Below, piece after piece: positions 7,878 to 16,365 of a stretch of 35,063 bases of DNA. This DNA is from Oscillospiraceae bacterium (lineage in GTDB: Bacteria; Bacillota; Clostridia; Oscillospirales; Ruminococcaceae): positions 1 through 35,063 of the forward strand of contig JAFUNP010000008.1 of NCBI GenBank assembly GCA_017473015.1, given 5' to 3'. Numbering within the stretch: position 1 is the first letter of the stretch; every line of letters begins with the position of its first letter. A model generated the notes under the pieces. That model had not been told where the DNA came from and did not search any database. It saw nothing but the letters and a program-made list of their open reading frames with translations. The position numbers and the translations under genes are program-made.

Positions 7878-9095
7878 ATGAGCGTTCTTGACAGATTTTT
7901 AAGCTATATCCGGATAGATTCACCATCCGACCCTAAAAACGCAGGCGTTACACCATCCACAGCAATCCAGCTGAATGTGGCAGAGTTTCTGGTAAAGGAA
8001 CTGGAAGAGCTGAAACTGGAAAACATCCGCATAAAAGACGGCACTGTTTATGCAGACCTGCCGGCCACACCTGGCTATGAAGACAAAACCTGTGTTGGCT
8101 TTATCGCACATATGGACACAGCACCCGAATTCAACGGCTTTGGCGTAAAACCACAGATTATCGAAAACTACGACGGCGGCGACGTATTGCTGGCAGGCAG
8201 TGGCCATACACTGTCAGTTAAGGAATTCCCATTCCTGCCAGGTCTCAAAGGCCAGAAACTGATTACCACAGACGGCACAACACTGCTGGGTGCCGATGAC
8301 AAAGCAGGCATTGCTGAAATAATCGAAGCAGTGAAAATCGTTATTGATGAAAAAATCCCACACGGCAAAATCGTAGTGGCATTCACACCGGACGAAGAAA
8401 TCGGCCACGGCGTGGACCTGTTTGACGTGGAAGGCTTTGGCGCAAAACTGGCATACACAGTGGACGGCGGCGCATACAACGGCATCTGCTACGAAAACTT
8501 CAACGCTGTTTCCGCACTGGTTGAGTTCAACGGCTATTCCATCCATCCGGGCGCAGCAAAAGGCAAGCTGGTAAACAGCCAGCATCTGGCATTTGAATTC
8601 CACAGCCTGCTGCCGGCTTTTGAAAAACCTGAACACACCACAGATTTTGAAGGTTTCTTCCATTTGATTGAAACAGTGGGTACCACAGAAAAAACCACTC
8701 TGGAATACATTGTGCGCGACCACAGTGCAGAAAAGATAGAAGAAAAACAGAAAGTGATGAAAGACATTGCCGCATTTATCAACACTAAATACGGCGAAGA
8801 CAGCTGTGTGCTGAAACTGACAGAACAGTACAGAAATATGAAAGAACAGATTCTGCCTCACTTTGAAGTGGTGGAATATGCAGAAAATGCTATCCGTGCT
8901 CTGGGTGTGGAACCTGTAAGCGAAGCTGCACGCGGCGGCACAGACGGTGCAAGACTGTCCTATATGGGCCTGCCTTGTCCTAACCTGGGCACAGGCGGAT
9001 ACAACGCCCACGGCAGATACGAATGTATCACAGAAGAAAATCTGGAAAAATGCACACAGGTAGTGGTGGAAATCATCAAACAGTTTGCGAAATAA
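7878..9095 (+). CDS. pepT: Peptidase T (tripeptide aminopeptidase)
   Basis: A 405-residue M20 metallopeptidase that removes the N-terminal residue from tripeptides in the cytoplasm. The zinc site is clear: AHMDTAPE with His78 and Asp80, GADDKAG, PDEEIGHG, and AARGGTDGARLS towards the C-terminus, at the positions known for Salmonella PepT. Length matches the family. The start is the ATG after AAGGAGA; an upstream in-frame ATG at 7785 would add residues unlike PepT and precede the promoter. It is a single-gene unit with its own terminator and runs divergently from capE. Confidence 0.97.
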   Translation: MSVLDRFLSYIRIDSPSDPKNAGVTPSTAIQLNVAEFLVKELEELKLENIRIKDGTVYADLPATPGYEDKTCVGFIAHMDTAPEFNGFGVKPQIIENYDGGDVLLAGSGHTLSVKEFPFLPGLKGQKLITTDGTTLLGADDKAGIAEIIEAVKIVIDEKIPHGKIVVAFTPDEEIGHGVDLFDVEGFGAKLAYTVDGGAYNGICYENFNAVSALVEFNGYSIHPGAAKGKLVNSQHLAFEFHSLLPAFEKPEHTTDFEGFFHLIETVGTTEKTTLEYIVRDHSAEKIEEKQKVMKDIAAFINTKYGEDSCVLKLTEQYRNMKEQILPHFEVVEYAENAIRALGVEPVSEAARGGTDGARLSYMGLPCPNLGTGGYNAHGRYECITEENLEKCTQVVVEIIKQFAK

Positions 9096-9114
9096 GAAAT
9101 ATTTATAAACAGTA

Positions 9115-9149
9115 CCCCGGCCCGAATAAACGGACCGGGGTTGTTGTTT
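9115..9149 (+). terminator. Terminator of pepT
   Basis: CCCCGGCCCG, 6-base loop, CGGACCGGGG (one mismatch), then TTGTTGTTT. Confidence 0.8.
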
Positions 9150-9178
9150 AATACAGATGTTTGAAAAATTGGAATTTA

Positions 9179-9790
9179 TTATTCTTTATTCATGTGATAT
9201 TGTTCAGCTTGTTTTTGCCAATATATTTTATCTTCTTCTGTGATTTTTCGAATAACTTTGCAAGGAACACCAGCAGCAATTACATTACTCGGAATATCCT
9301 TGGTCACTACAGAACCCGAACCTATCACAACATTATCTCCAATAGTAACACCTGGATTTATGACGGTATTACCACCCACCCACACATCATTACCGATGGT
9401 CACGCTTTTTCCGTATTCAAGCTGCTGGTTTCTTATTTCTGCATCGATTGGATGACCAGCAGTATAAACACACACCCTTGGCCCAAAGAATACATTGTTG
9501 CCAATATAAATATTTGCTACATCAATGAGTATACAGTCGTAGTTTGCGTAGAAATTCTCGCCAATATAAGTGTTGCAGCCATAGTCTGTTCGGAATGGAG
9601 GTTCAATCCAAAACTGCTTTCCTATACGTCCAAACAATTCACGAAATAACTGCAAACGATATTCTGCCTGTTCCTCTGTCGCAGTATTGATAAGTCTTGT
9701 CAACTTTCTTGCTTTTGCGTTATCTTTTGCCAATTCGTCATCACGTGCAATATATAACTGCCCAGACAACATTAACTCTTTTTCGGTCAT
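9179..9790 (-). CDS. Maltose/galactoside O-acetyltransferase-like hexapeptide acetyltransferase
   Basis: A 203-residue LbH acetyltransferase of the Maa/LacA/NodL group, which O-acetylates sugars using acetyl-CoA. The N-terminus EKELMLSGQLYIARDDEL is the Mac domain. The hexapeptide helix carries YTAGHPIDAEIRNQQ, whose His is the catalytic base, and NDVWVGGNTVINPGV, ending GVPCKVIRKITEEDK. It lies 33 bases behind a paralogue (9824-10414), likely in one unit, with GAGGAG before its ATG. The two share motifs but this copy is visibly richer in A and T at third positions, so it may have come from another genome rather than by recent duplication. Confidence 0.92.
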   Translation of the reverse strand: MTEKELMLSGQLYIARDDELAKDNAKARKLTRLINTATEEQAEYRLQLFRELFGRIGKQFWIEPPFRTDYGCNTYIGENFYANYDCILIDVANIYIGNNVFFGPRVCVYTAGHPIDAEIRNQQLEYGKSVTIGNDVWVGGNTVINPGVTIGDNVVIGSGSVVTKDIPSNVIAAGVPCKVIRKITEEDKIYWQKQAEQYHMNKE

Positions 9791-9823
9791 GATAATATTC
9801 TCCTCGTCAAATTCAAATTTATC

Positions 9824-10414
9824 CTACACTCTCGTAATATACCTTTTTTTATCCTCGTCGGTTATCCGGCGGATAACCTTGCAGGGGTTGCCGGCGGCCA
9901 CCACTCCCGGCGGTATATCCTTTGTCACCACGCTGCCTGCACCGATTACGCTGCCGCTGCCTATGGTTACACCGGGCATAACGTGAACACCTGCGCCAAT
10001 CCACACATTGTCACCCACTGTGATAGGGTAGGCATATTCATAGCCCCGATTTCTTCTTTCGTGGTCCACAGGGTGACCGGCGGTGTAAAAACCGCAGTCA
10101 GGGGCGATAAAAACATTGTCGCCGAAAGTAACCTTTGCACCGTCAAGGATAACTGTGTTGTGATTGGCAAAAAAGTTTTCACCGATGGAAATATTGTAGC
10201 CATAGTCGCACCAGAAAGGAGCGATAATGGTGAAATCGCCTTTTGTACTGCCCAGCAGCTGTTTCATCAGTTCAGTCTGCCGCTGTGTATCTGACGGACG
10301 TATAAGATTGAAATCATAACACATATCCTTGGCCGCCCGTCTTTCTGCCAGCAGCTGTGGGTCATAGTTGGCATCGTAAAGCATCTGCCGCTGCATTTTT
10401 TCCTTTTCAGTCAT
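9824..10414 (-). CDS. Maltose/galactoside O-acetyltransferase-like hexapeptide acetyltransferase
   Basis: A 196-residue Maa/LacA-type sugar O-acetyltransferase. It has the N-terminal Mac domain (EKEKMQRQMLYDANYDPQLL), the catalytic-His segment YTAGHPVDHERRNRG, the repeat NVWIGAGVHVMPGVTIG and the ending GNPCKVIRRITDEDK. Codon use is GC-richer than in the paralogue that follows it. The ATG has AAGGCGG about 9 bases upstream. No transporter or sugar pathway gene is adjacent, so the acceptor is unknown; detoxifying acetylation of non-metabolised sugars is the role usually proposed for the family. Confidence 0.93.
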   Translation of the reverse strand: MTEKEKMQRQMLYDANYDPQLLAERRAAKDMCYDFNLIRPSDTQRQTELMKQLLGSTKGDFTIIAPFWCDYGYNISIGENFFANHNTVILDGAKVTFGDNVFIAPDCGFYTAGHPVDHERRNRGYEYAYPITVGDNVWIGAGVHVMPGVTIGSGSVIGAGSVVTKDIPPGVVAAGNPCKVIRRITDEDKKRYITRV

Positions 10415-10537
10415 CTTATACCGCCTTTTTATAATAATTATGGTTAGATTATACCCCTTTCCCCTGTCAAAAGCAAACAGTGTGATTAAAAAAGGGATTT
10501 TCTGCCAACAGTAAGATGAATATAAATAAAAAATCAG

Positions 10538-10566
10538 TTGACACAGTTTTTAAGACCATATACAAT
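10538..10566 (+). promoter_or_regulatory. Sigma-A-type promoter of degV (10629)
   Basis: TTGACA, 17 bases, TACAAT. The predicted start of transcription is about 55 bases before the ATG. Confidence 0.75.
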
Positions 10567-10628
10567 ATACCGTAAGTTATTTTTAAAATTACATATTATA
10601 GTTTTTAATATTACAAAGAGGTACAACG

Positions 10629-11480
10629 ATGGCAAAATATTATATTGTTACAGAAACAGGCGGAGACCTGTTGCCACAGGATACGGAAAGATACGGCATA
10701 AAGATAGTGCCAATGCATGTGCAGATGGAGGGAGAAACACTGGACGACGGCAGTTTTTCACCGGTGGAAATTTTCCGCAGCTATGAAAGAACAAAACAGC
10801 TGCCAAAAACAAGCGCCACCAATCCACACGAATACAGACAGGCTTTTGACGAAATACTGGCCGGAAATCCTGATGCAATTATTATTCATCTGGCTTACTC
10901 TGCCATTACCACAGCATCCTTTCACAACGCCACACTGGCCAGTGATGGAGCAGAAAATATAATCCACATTGATACAAAGCAGGTTACAGGCGGCCAGCGC
11001 GCAGTTGTGCTGAAAATAGCACAGTTTATAGAAGAAAACCCTGACGCCACAGTTGAACAGGTAAAGGCCGAAGCCGGAAAATGGGTGGACAAGGCAAGAT
11101 TTGTTTTCTTCCCCGGTGACCTTGGCTATCTGAAAGCCGGCGGCAGAGTGTCCAACGCCGCATATCTGGTGGCCTCTATACTGGGATTAAAGCCACTGAT
11201 AGAAATGCTGGACGGCAAGCTGGTGGGCACAAAGAAATACCGCGGCAGCGACAGCAAAATATATCCACAGATGCTGAAAGAATACCTGACAGAAAACAAG
11301 CTGGAAAAGGATTCATTCTTTATGGTTTACTCCGAAGGCATTGACGGAAAACTGAAAACAAAGCTGGAAGAAACAGCAGCAGAAATGGGTTATGGCAAAG
11401 TGATGTGGGTACCCACAGGCTGTGTTATCTCCACACACAGCGGTCCGGGAGCATTCGGCGTAGGCGGTTTTGTGGAATAA
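10629..11480 (+). CDS. DegV family fatty-acid-binding protein
   Basis: A 283-residue DegV/FakB-like protein, a cytosolic carrier that holds a fatty acid for phosphorylation by FakA. The N-terminal EDD-fold motif reads YIVTETGGDLLPQDTERYGI, the ligand-contact segment is KTSATNPHEY, and the C-terminus has STHSGPGAFG, the conserved lid/headgroup motif. Length is normal. It has its own promoter and terminator, so it is monocistronic. A second, only distantly similar DegV gene lies 2.5 kb away on the other strand; such paralogues usually differ in the acyl chain they prefer. No fakA is visible in the window. Confidence 0.93.
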   Translation: MAKYYIVTETGGDLLPQDTERYGIKIVPMHVQMEGETLDDGSFSPVEIFRSYERTKQLPKTSATNPHEYRQAFDEILAGNPDAIIIHLAYSAITTASFHNATLASDGAENIIHIDTKQVTGGQRAVVLKIAQFIEENPDATVEQVKAEAGKWVDKARFVFFPGDLGYLKAGGRVSNAAYLVASILGLKPLIEMLDGKLVGTKKYRGSDSKIYPQMLKEYLTENKLEKDSFFMVYSEGIDGKLKTKLEETAAEMGYGKVMWVPTGCVISTHSGPGAFGVGGFVE

Positions 11481-11495
11481 AAACATTAAATATTA

Positions 11496-11530
11496 ACGGT
11501 CGGATTCAACTGTATCCGGCTGTTTTTTCT
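11496..11530 (+). terminator. Terminator of degV (10629)
   Basis: A 10-bp stem ACGGTCGGAT / ATCCGGCTGT with two G-U pairs, followed by TTTTTTCTT. Confidence 0.8.
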
Positions 11531-11619
11531 TATATATCTTATGGGACAAAAATGGGATGAGCGGAAAGGGTATTTATTTTAGAATAAAATCAGGATTTGT
11601 GGAGAAAAGAGGTAATAAA

Positions 11620-11874
11620 ATGGAAAAAAGTCTTGATTTTGAAAGAAAGCTGAAAAAACTGCTGAAAAGCCCTCTCAGTGATGAGATGAAGCACAGTCTG
11701 GAGTTCGTACCGGATGAGGGGTGCTGTACCTGGATAAATGCAATGTGCCTGTCACTGGCCGGCAAAGCCGCCAAGGGCGACATCCAGGCCATCAAATATA
11801 TCAACGAAATATGCTCACACGCTGATGACGCCGGCAACCAGCCGCTGTCCATCACGGTAAAGGTGGTTGAATAG
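11620..11874 (+). CDS. Small terminase-subunit-like protein
   Basis: An 84-residue protein directly before a large terminase gene, so most likely its small subunit or a shortened form of one. It is charged at the N-terminus (SLDFERKLKKLLKSP), has a helical middle (CLSLAGKAAKGDIQAIKYINEI) and ends PLSITVKVVE, an ending common in small terminase proteins of Firmicutes phages. No complete N-terminal HTH can be seen. The ATG at 11620 follows AAGAGGT; an ATG 21 codons upstream lacks a site. Its stop overlaps the GTG start of the large subunit by one base. The function is assigned mostly by position. Confidence 0.65.
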   Translation: MEKSLDFERKLKKLLKSPLSDEMKHSLEFVPDEGCCTWINAMCLSLAGKAAKGDIQAIKYINEICSHADDAGNQPLSITVKVVE

Positions 11875-13181
11875 TGGAAATATCCATTACTCCTACTCAA
11901 AAAAAGTTTATAGACAGCACGGCAGACGAGGTTCTGTTCGGCGGTGCGGCAGGCGGCGGTAAAAGCTATGCCCAGATTATAGATGCACTGATTTATGCCC
12001 TGACCTATCCCGGCTCCAAACAGCTGATATTGCGCCGCACCTATCCGGAGCTGGACAAAAGCATTATACGCCGGAGTCTGGAGCTGTATCCGAAAGCCAT
12101 TTACAAATATTCGTCCACCGCTCACACCGGGCAGTTTTCCAACGGCAGTATAATCGACTTTGGCTACTGTGACAATGAAAATGATGTGTACCGTTACCAG
12201 TCTGCGGAGTTTGATGTTATCCGTTTTGATGAACTGACTCATTTTACCAAAGAGATGTATGTTTATCTCATCAGCCGTCTGCGCGGTGTAAACGGTTACC
12301 CAAAACAGATGAAAAGCAGCACAAACCCCGGCGGTATAGGACACAAGTGGGTAAAGGAAAGGTTTATTGATATAGGTGAAAGCGGCATAGAGCATTCCAC
12401 TCCTGCCGGACGCCGTATCTTTATACCGTCTTTTGTCACAGATAATGTTTTTCTGATAGCCAAGGATAAAAATTATCTGAAAAGGCTGGAAAACCTTTCG
12501 GAAAAAGACAAAAAAGCCCTGCTTTACGGACAGTGGGATATTTTTGAGGGACAGTATTTTGACGAATGGGACAGGGAGCGCCATGTGGTAAAACCTTTTG
12601 TACTACCGTCCGGCTGGAAAAGATACGCCGCCATGGACTATGGTCTGGATATGCTGGCGGTATACTTTATTGCAGTGGATGAAGGAGGAAACGCCTGGGT
12701 CTATAAAGAAATATACCAGTCAAACCTGATTATCAGCTCTGCCGCCGCTCTCATCAAATCCGTTATGGACGAAAGCCTTACCGCTTTTTATGCTCCACCG
12801 GATTTGTGGAACCGCAGGCAGGACTCAGGCCGCAGTGTGGCCGATATTTTTGCTGCCAACGGCATATATCTGACCAAATCGGTAAACGACAGACAAAGCG
12901 GCTGGTATCGGGTCAAGGAATATCTGCATACCGGCAGTGATGAATTCGGCGAAAAGAGCAGTAAACTGAAAATTTTTTCCAGTTGTATCAATCTTATCCG
13001 TACGTTGCCTGCCCTTACCCACGACAGCCGAAATGTGAACGATGTTTCCAATACTCCCCATGAGTATACCCACGCCCCGGATGCCCTGCGATACTTCTGC
13101 GTTATGCATCGGAGTACACCGGTCACAGAGGATGTGCAACAGTCGGATTACAGCACCAGTTTTGAAAACATGACGGGCTGA
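11874..13181 (+). CDS. Phage terminase large subunit (TerL), solitary
   Basis: A 435-residue intact TerL, the ATP-driven DNA packaging motor and nuclease of tailed phages. The ATPase has FGGAAGGGKS (Walker A, residues 22-31), DVIRFDEL (Walker B, 114-121) and the coupling motif TNPGG (150-154). The RNase-H-like nuclease starts at AAMDYGLD (Asp255), and HAPDALRY near the end supplies a late acidic residue. Translation starts at GTG overlapping the small-subunit stop. No portal, capsid, protease, integrase or lysis gene is present on either side. The frame and all motifs are whole, so it is either a very recent prophage remnant or a retained, domesticated gene. Confidence 0.94.
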   Translation: MEISITPTQKKFIDSTADEVLFGGAAGGGKSYAQIIDALIYALTYPGSKQLILRRTYPELDKSIIRRSLELYPKAIYKYSSTAHTGQFSNGSIIDFGYCDNENDVYRYQSAEFDVIRFDELTHFTKEMYVYLISRLRGVNGYPKQMKSSTNPGGIGHKWVKERFIDIGESGIEHSTPAGRRIFIPSFVTDNVFLIAKDKNYLKRLENLSEKDKKALLYGQWDIFEGQYFDEWDRERHVVKPFVLPSGWKRYAAMDYGLDMLAVYFIAVDEGGNAWVYKEIYQSNLIISSAAALIKSVMDESLTAFYAPPDLWNRRQDSGRSVADIFAANGIYLTKSVNDRQSGWYRVKEYLHTGSDEFGEKSSKLKIFSSCINLIRTLPALTHDSRNVNDVSNTPHEYTHAPDALRYFCVMHRSTPVTEDVQQSDYSTSFENMTG

Positions 13182-13216
13182 CCTGTCCGGAATGCAGTTT
13201 TTACAGTATATAGACC

Positions 13217-13250
13217 AAAAAAGACACCCCGTCGGGTGTCTTTTAATTTT
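13217..13250. terminator. Bidirectional terminator between terL and the DUF1836 gene
   Basis: AAAAGACACCC, CGTC loop, GGGTGTCTTTT followed by AATTTT on plus and an A/T-rich tail on minus; it lies between two convergent genes. Confidence 0.85.
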
Positions 13251-13255
13251 ATGCT

Positions 13256-13789
13256 TTACTGCCGGTCCGTTTCCCGTGAAACATTTTCAGGGTCATATAC
13301 AGCCATCAGTTTCTGTGTGTGGATTTTGTACACAACGGAAATAAGTGTGTTGCGCACAAAATAGCGCTGAGGCTTCATAGTTCTGGAAGTATCCTGTGGC
13401 AGCGGCTGTTCGTTGAAAACGGCAACGATGATTTTTTCCATTTCTGTGCAGATATAGTTATATGCTGTTTCAATATCATAAACAGATTTCTGAATTTTTA
13501 TCATGCGCACAATTTCGTCAATTGTAAACACCTGTTTGGCCACATTTACGATAACCAGATAAGCTATATGTTCTCTGTAATAGCGCTTTTTGATAGTAGC
13601 GGGCACCACGCCCTTTTTCACATAGTTGTTTACCATGGAAGAAGTCAGCGGTTTTTCTACTGCGTCCAGTTCCAGCGGTGCAAAAAAATCTTCTATATAA
13701 GTCAGAACCTGGTCGATATAAAGACCCATATTTGGAAGTTCGTTATATCTCGGCATTCTGAAATTATTTATCTTTTCCATATTAATCAT
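13256..13789 (-). CDS. DUF1836 protein (MerR-like winged helix)
   Basis: A 177-residue protein. The core LTSSMVNNYVKKGVVPATIK followed by RYYREHIAYLVIVNVAKQVF is the DUF1836 signature, which resembles a MerR-type winged helix. A DNA-binding regulatory role is likely but unproven for the family. It has its own TTGACT-N17-TATAAT promoter upstream. Either of two close ATG codons (13789 or three codons later) may be used; AGGTGA supports the first. Neighbours suggest no specific target. Confidence 0.88.
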   Translation of the reverse strand: MINMEKINNFRMPRYNELPNMGLYIDQVLTYIEDFFAPLELDAVEKPLTSSMVNNYVKKGVVPATIKKRYYREHIAYLVIVNVAKQVFTIDEIVRMIKIQKSVYDIETAYNYICTEMEKIIVAVFNEQPLPQDTSRTMKPQRYFVRNTLISVVYKIHTQKLMAVYDPENVSRETDRQ

Positions 13790-13824
13790 ATTTCACCTGA
13801 TAACAAAAATATTTCATAACACAT

Positions 13825-13853
13825 ATTATAATTAAAAAACTTTTTATAGTCAA
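13825..13853 (-). promoter_or_regulatory. Promoter of the DUF1836 gene
   Basis: On the minus strand TTGACT, exactly 17 bases, TATAAT. Confidence 0.8.
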
Positions 13854-13911
13854 CACCAAAAACAATTACAAATAAAAAACAACTTTATCTCATAGTTTTC
13901 AAAACCAAAAG

Positions 13912-13941
13912 TAAAGGACATGAAATTTATCATGTCCTTTC
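13912..13941 (-). terminator. Terminator of degV (13953)
   Basis: A perfect stem AAAGGACATGA / TCATGTCCTTT just after the stop codon, followed on the minus strand by a broken T run. Confidence 0.75.
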
Positions 13942-13952
13942 AGGATTATATC

Positions 13953-14786
13953 TTATTTTTCGAAACCTATCATAAGGCCGCCTTTTTCGGCGTAGAAGCT
14001 GCACAGTGCGCCTGTAGGTGCAATCTGAACATCTGATTCAGGATAATCTGCCAGTGCCAGATTTTTCAGTTTCTGTGCTGTTTCTTCATTGAAGCAATGG
14101 TCAATTCTCAGCTTGCCGCCTTTGTAGCCTTCTTCTTTCATTTTTGCATAGATTACTTCCAATGCTTTTTTAGGACCGCGGGCTTTGTCTGTAGGATGAA
14201 TCTGGCCTTCTTCGCTGATGATACCAACCATACGCAGGCCAACCATACCGGCGATTTTTGCCACAACCATAGGTACGCGACCGTTGTTTGCCAGGTTAAT
14301 CATTGACTCCAGAGAAAACACCAGTGAAGTGCCGTTGTCTTTGTATTCTGTGATTTCTTTGCACACAGTGTCAAAATCCTTGCCTTCCAGAACCAGGTCA
14401 CGCAGTTTTTCCAGATGAAGTTTCTGTTCGCCACCGGCTGTATATGAGTCGATTACAAATACTTTTTTGCCGGGGTTTTCTTCCATATACTGCTGTGCTG
14501 CTGTAACTGCGGCATTGTAGCTGCCGGACAGAGTGCTGATGATTGTAACAACATACACAATATCATAGCCTTCAAAAGCAGCCAGGTAGTCCCCCACGCC
14601 AGGACAGGCTGTGCTGGATTTGCCTTTGTATTCGCTCATTTCTTTTACCATTGTGGACACATCCAGCTCTGCTGTGTCAACATATTCCTTTTTGTCAGTG
14701 AGAATGTGCAGCGGAGCACACTCATATGTAACACCATCAAGGCTGAAAAGGTTTGAGGCAGAGTCACCTACTATTTTAATCTTCAT
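13953..14786 (-). CDS. DegV family fatty-acid-binding protein (second copy)
   Basis: A 277-residue DegV/FakB-like protein. Motifs are KIVGDSASNLF at the N-terminus, SSTACPGVGDYLAAF with the conserved Ser/Thr and Pro, STLSGSYNAA, and YAEKGGLMIGFE at the C-terminus in place of the usual HxGPGxxG. That C-terminal difference and the overall divergence from the copy at 10629 point to a separate subfamily, maybe with another ligand. It has its own promoter (14865-14893), AAAGGAAA before the start and its own terminator, so it is monocistronic. Confidence 0.92.
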   Translation of the reverse strand: MKIKIVGDSASNLFSLDGVTYECAPLHILTDKKEYVDTAELDVSTMVKEMSEYKGKSSTACPGVGDYLAAFEGYDIVYVVTIISTLSGSYNAAVTAAQQYMEENPGKKVFVIDSYTAGGEQKLHLEKLRDLVLEGKDFDTVCKEITEYKDNGTSLVFSLESMINLANNGRVPMVVAKIAGMVGLRMVGIISEEGQIHPTDKARGPKKALEVIYAKMKEEGYKGGKLRIDHCFNEETAQKLKNLALADYPESDVQIAPTGALCSFYAEKGGLMIGFEK

Positions 14787-14864
14787 CCGTCATATTTCCT
14801 TTCTCAACAAAAAACGATTATAAAAACTTTTTAAAGTAATATTCAAAATTACATCATACACTTT

Positions 14865-14893
14865 AAAATATCATATAGATTTTTAAAAGTCAA
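14865..14893 (-). promoter_or_regulatory. Probable promoter of degV (13953)
   Basis: On the minus strand TTGACT, 17 bases, TATTTT, about 75 bases before the ATG. Confidence 0.6.
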
Positions 14894-14925
14894 TATAATC
14901 ACATTGTTTTTTGAAAATCCGTGCG

Positions 14926-14957
14926 AAAAAAAGCACTCATTAAGAGTGCTTTTTCAA
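14926..14957 (-). terminator. Terminator of the aldo/keto reductase gene
   Basis: AAAAAGCACTC, 6-base loop, GAGTGCTTTTTTT on the minus strand, directly after the stop codon. Confidence 0.85.
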
Positions 14958-14964
14958 AAGTTGA

Positions 14965-16080
14965 TTATCTTTCCAGTTCTCTGGCCACATTTTTCAGTTC
15001 CCGGATAATATTCAGGTGCTGAGGGCAGGATTTTTCACATTTGCCGCAGGCGATACACTCGCTGGCAGATGGCAGTGATGCCGTCATATTTGCATAATAA
15101 GTCTGTGATGTGGAAAAGCCTTTGTTCAGGGCCTGCATATGGGCGTTGTAAAGGGCGAAATATTTAGGGATAGGTATGTGTTTTGGACAGCCATCCACGC
15201 AATAGCCGCAGGCTGTGCAGGCTACAGCTATGGAGCTGTTGATAATATCCACAACACGGTCAATCACTGCTCTTTCTTCGTCATTCAGCGGAACGAAGTT
15301 TTCCATATATGCGGTGTTGTCCTCCATCTGCTCCATATTGCTCATGCCGGAAAGCACCATCATCACATTGTCCAGGCTGGCAGCATATCTCACTGCCCAG
15401 CTGGCTATGGATGCATCCGGACTGTGTTTTTTAAACATCTGCTCTGCCCGGTCAGGAACAGCCACCAGGCTGCCGCCTTTGATTGGTTCCATAACTATAA
15501 CAGGCTTGCCGTACTGTGTACACAGCTCATAGCATTCTCTGGCCTGGATAGATGGATTTTCCCAGTCAAGATAATTTATCTGCAGCTGTACAAATTCTGT
15601 TTCAGGCCAGGTTTCCAGCATTTCTTTCAGCAGAGTCACATCTTCATGAAAAGAGAAGCCGATGTGTTTTATCTTGCCTTCGGCCTTCATCTGTTTCAGA
15701 AATTCAAAGCTTGAGTATTTTTTTGCTTTTTCAAATCTTTCCCTGTTCATTGCGTGCAGCAGATAGTAGTCAAAATAATCCACGCCGCATTTCTCCAGTT
15801 CTTCGTTGAACAGCTTTGCATTGTCTTCCACGCTGTTCACCATAGGCATAGGCAGTTTTGTAGCTATTTTGAAGCTGTCGCGTGGATAACGCTCCACCAG
15901 TGATTTGCGCAGGAAAACCTCGCTCTGCTGTTTGTGATAAACATAGGCGGTATCAAAATAAGTAAAGCCGCGCTCCATAAATCTGTCCACCATGCGGCAC
16001 AGCTGCTCCAGGTCTACTTTTGCTGCATCATTTTCGTCCAGCACAGGCAGGCGCATAAAACCAAAACCCAGTTTTTTCAT
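14965..16080 (-). CDS. Aldo/keto reductase with C-terminal 4Fe-4S domain
   Basis: A 371-residue fusion. Residues 1-270 form an AKR barrel with the catalytic Asp and Tyr in YFDTAYVYH, the Lys in KIATKLPM and the His in YLLHAMN. The tail has two ferredoxin-type cysteine clusters, CTACGYCVDGCPKHIPIP and CIACGKCEKSCPQHLNI, each able to hold a 4Fe-4S centre. This two-part form is common in anaerobic Clostridia and suggests electron supply from or to ferredoxin-like partners instead of only NADPH. The substrate is unknown. It stands alone with its own terminator and AAGGAG before the ATG. Confidence 0.94.
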   Translation of the reverse strand: MKKLGFGFMRLPVLDENDAAKVDLEQLCRMVDRFMERGFTYFDTAYVYHKQQSEVFLRKSLVERYPRDSFKIATKLPMPMVNSVEDNAKLFNEELEKCGVDYFDYYLLHAMNRERFEKAKKYSSFEFLKQMKAEGKIKHIGFSFHEDVTLLKEMLETWPETEFVQLQINYLDWENPSIQARECYELCTQYGKPVIVMEPIKGGSLVAVPDRAEQMFKKHSPDASIASWAVRYAASLDNVMMVLSGMSNMEQMEDNTAYMENFVPLNDEERAVIDRVVDIINSSIAVACTACGYCVDGCPKHIPIPKYFALYNAHMQALNKGFSTSQTYYANMTASLPSASECIACGKCEKSCPQHLNIIRELKNVARELER

Positions 16081-16186
16081 CTTTCGTACTCCTTTTTAAT
16101 TCATATATTGATATTTTACCATTAAACATGACATAAAGCCAGTTTTTTGTAAAAAACATTACATCTGTGCATCTTCTGTACAGTGC

Positions 16187-16215
16187 TTGATTTTTAGAGC
16201 GAAAAGGAGTACAAT
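16187..16215 (+). promoter_or_regulatory. Promoter of tRNA-Arg
   Basis: TTGATT, 17 bases, TACAAT, ending 19 bases before the mature tRNA. Confidence 0.75.
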
Positions 16216-16234
16216 AATTAAACCATTTGTACCG

Positions 16235-16311
16235 GTCTCCGTAGCTCAGTAGGATAGAGCGGACGCCTCCTAAGCGTCAGGCCGCAGGTTCGATTCCTGT
16301 CGGGGACGCCA
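16235..16311 (+). tRNA. tRNA-Arg (anticodon CCT)
   Basis: A 77-base cloverleaf. The acceptor stem pairs GTCTCCG with CGGGGAC (one G-U), followed by discriminator G and an encoded CCA. The anticodon stem GACGC/GCGTC encloses the loop CTCCTAA, so the anticodon is CCT and reads AGG. The T arm is GCAGG-TTCGATT-CCTGT. It is a single-gene unit with its own promoter and terminator. No integrase or repeated 3' end is seen nearby, so nothing suggests that it is an attachment site here. Confidence 0.97.
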
Positions 16312-16314
16312 GAT

Positions 16315-16347
16315 AAAAAAGACCTGCTTATCGCAGGTCTTTTTTAT
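16315..16347. terminator. Bidirectional terminator after tRNA-Arg
   Basis: AAAAAAGACCTGC, TTATC loop, GCAGGTCTTTTTT; serves the tRNA and the convergent membrane-protein gene. Confidence 0.9.
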
Positions 16348-16365
16348 TGCACAAATAAATATTAT

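Noticed and set aside
11496-13250. Complete prophage
   Set aside because: Only the terminase pair is present; both flanks are ordinary chromosomal genes with their own terminators.
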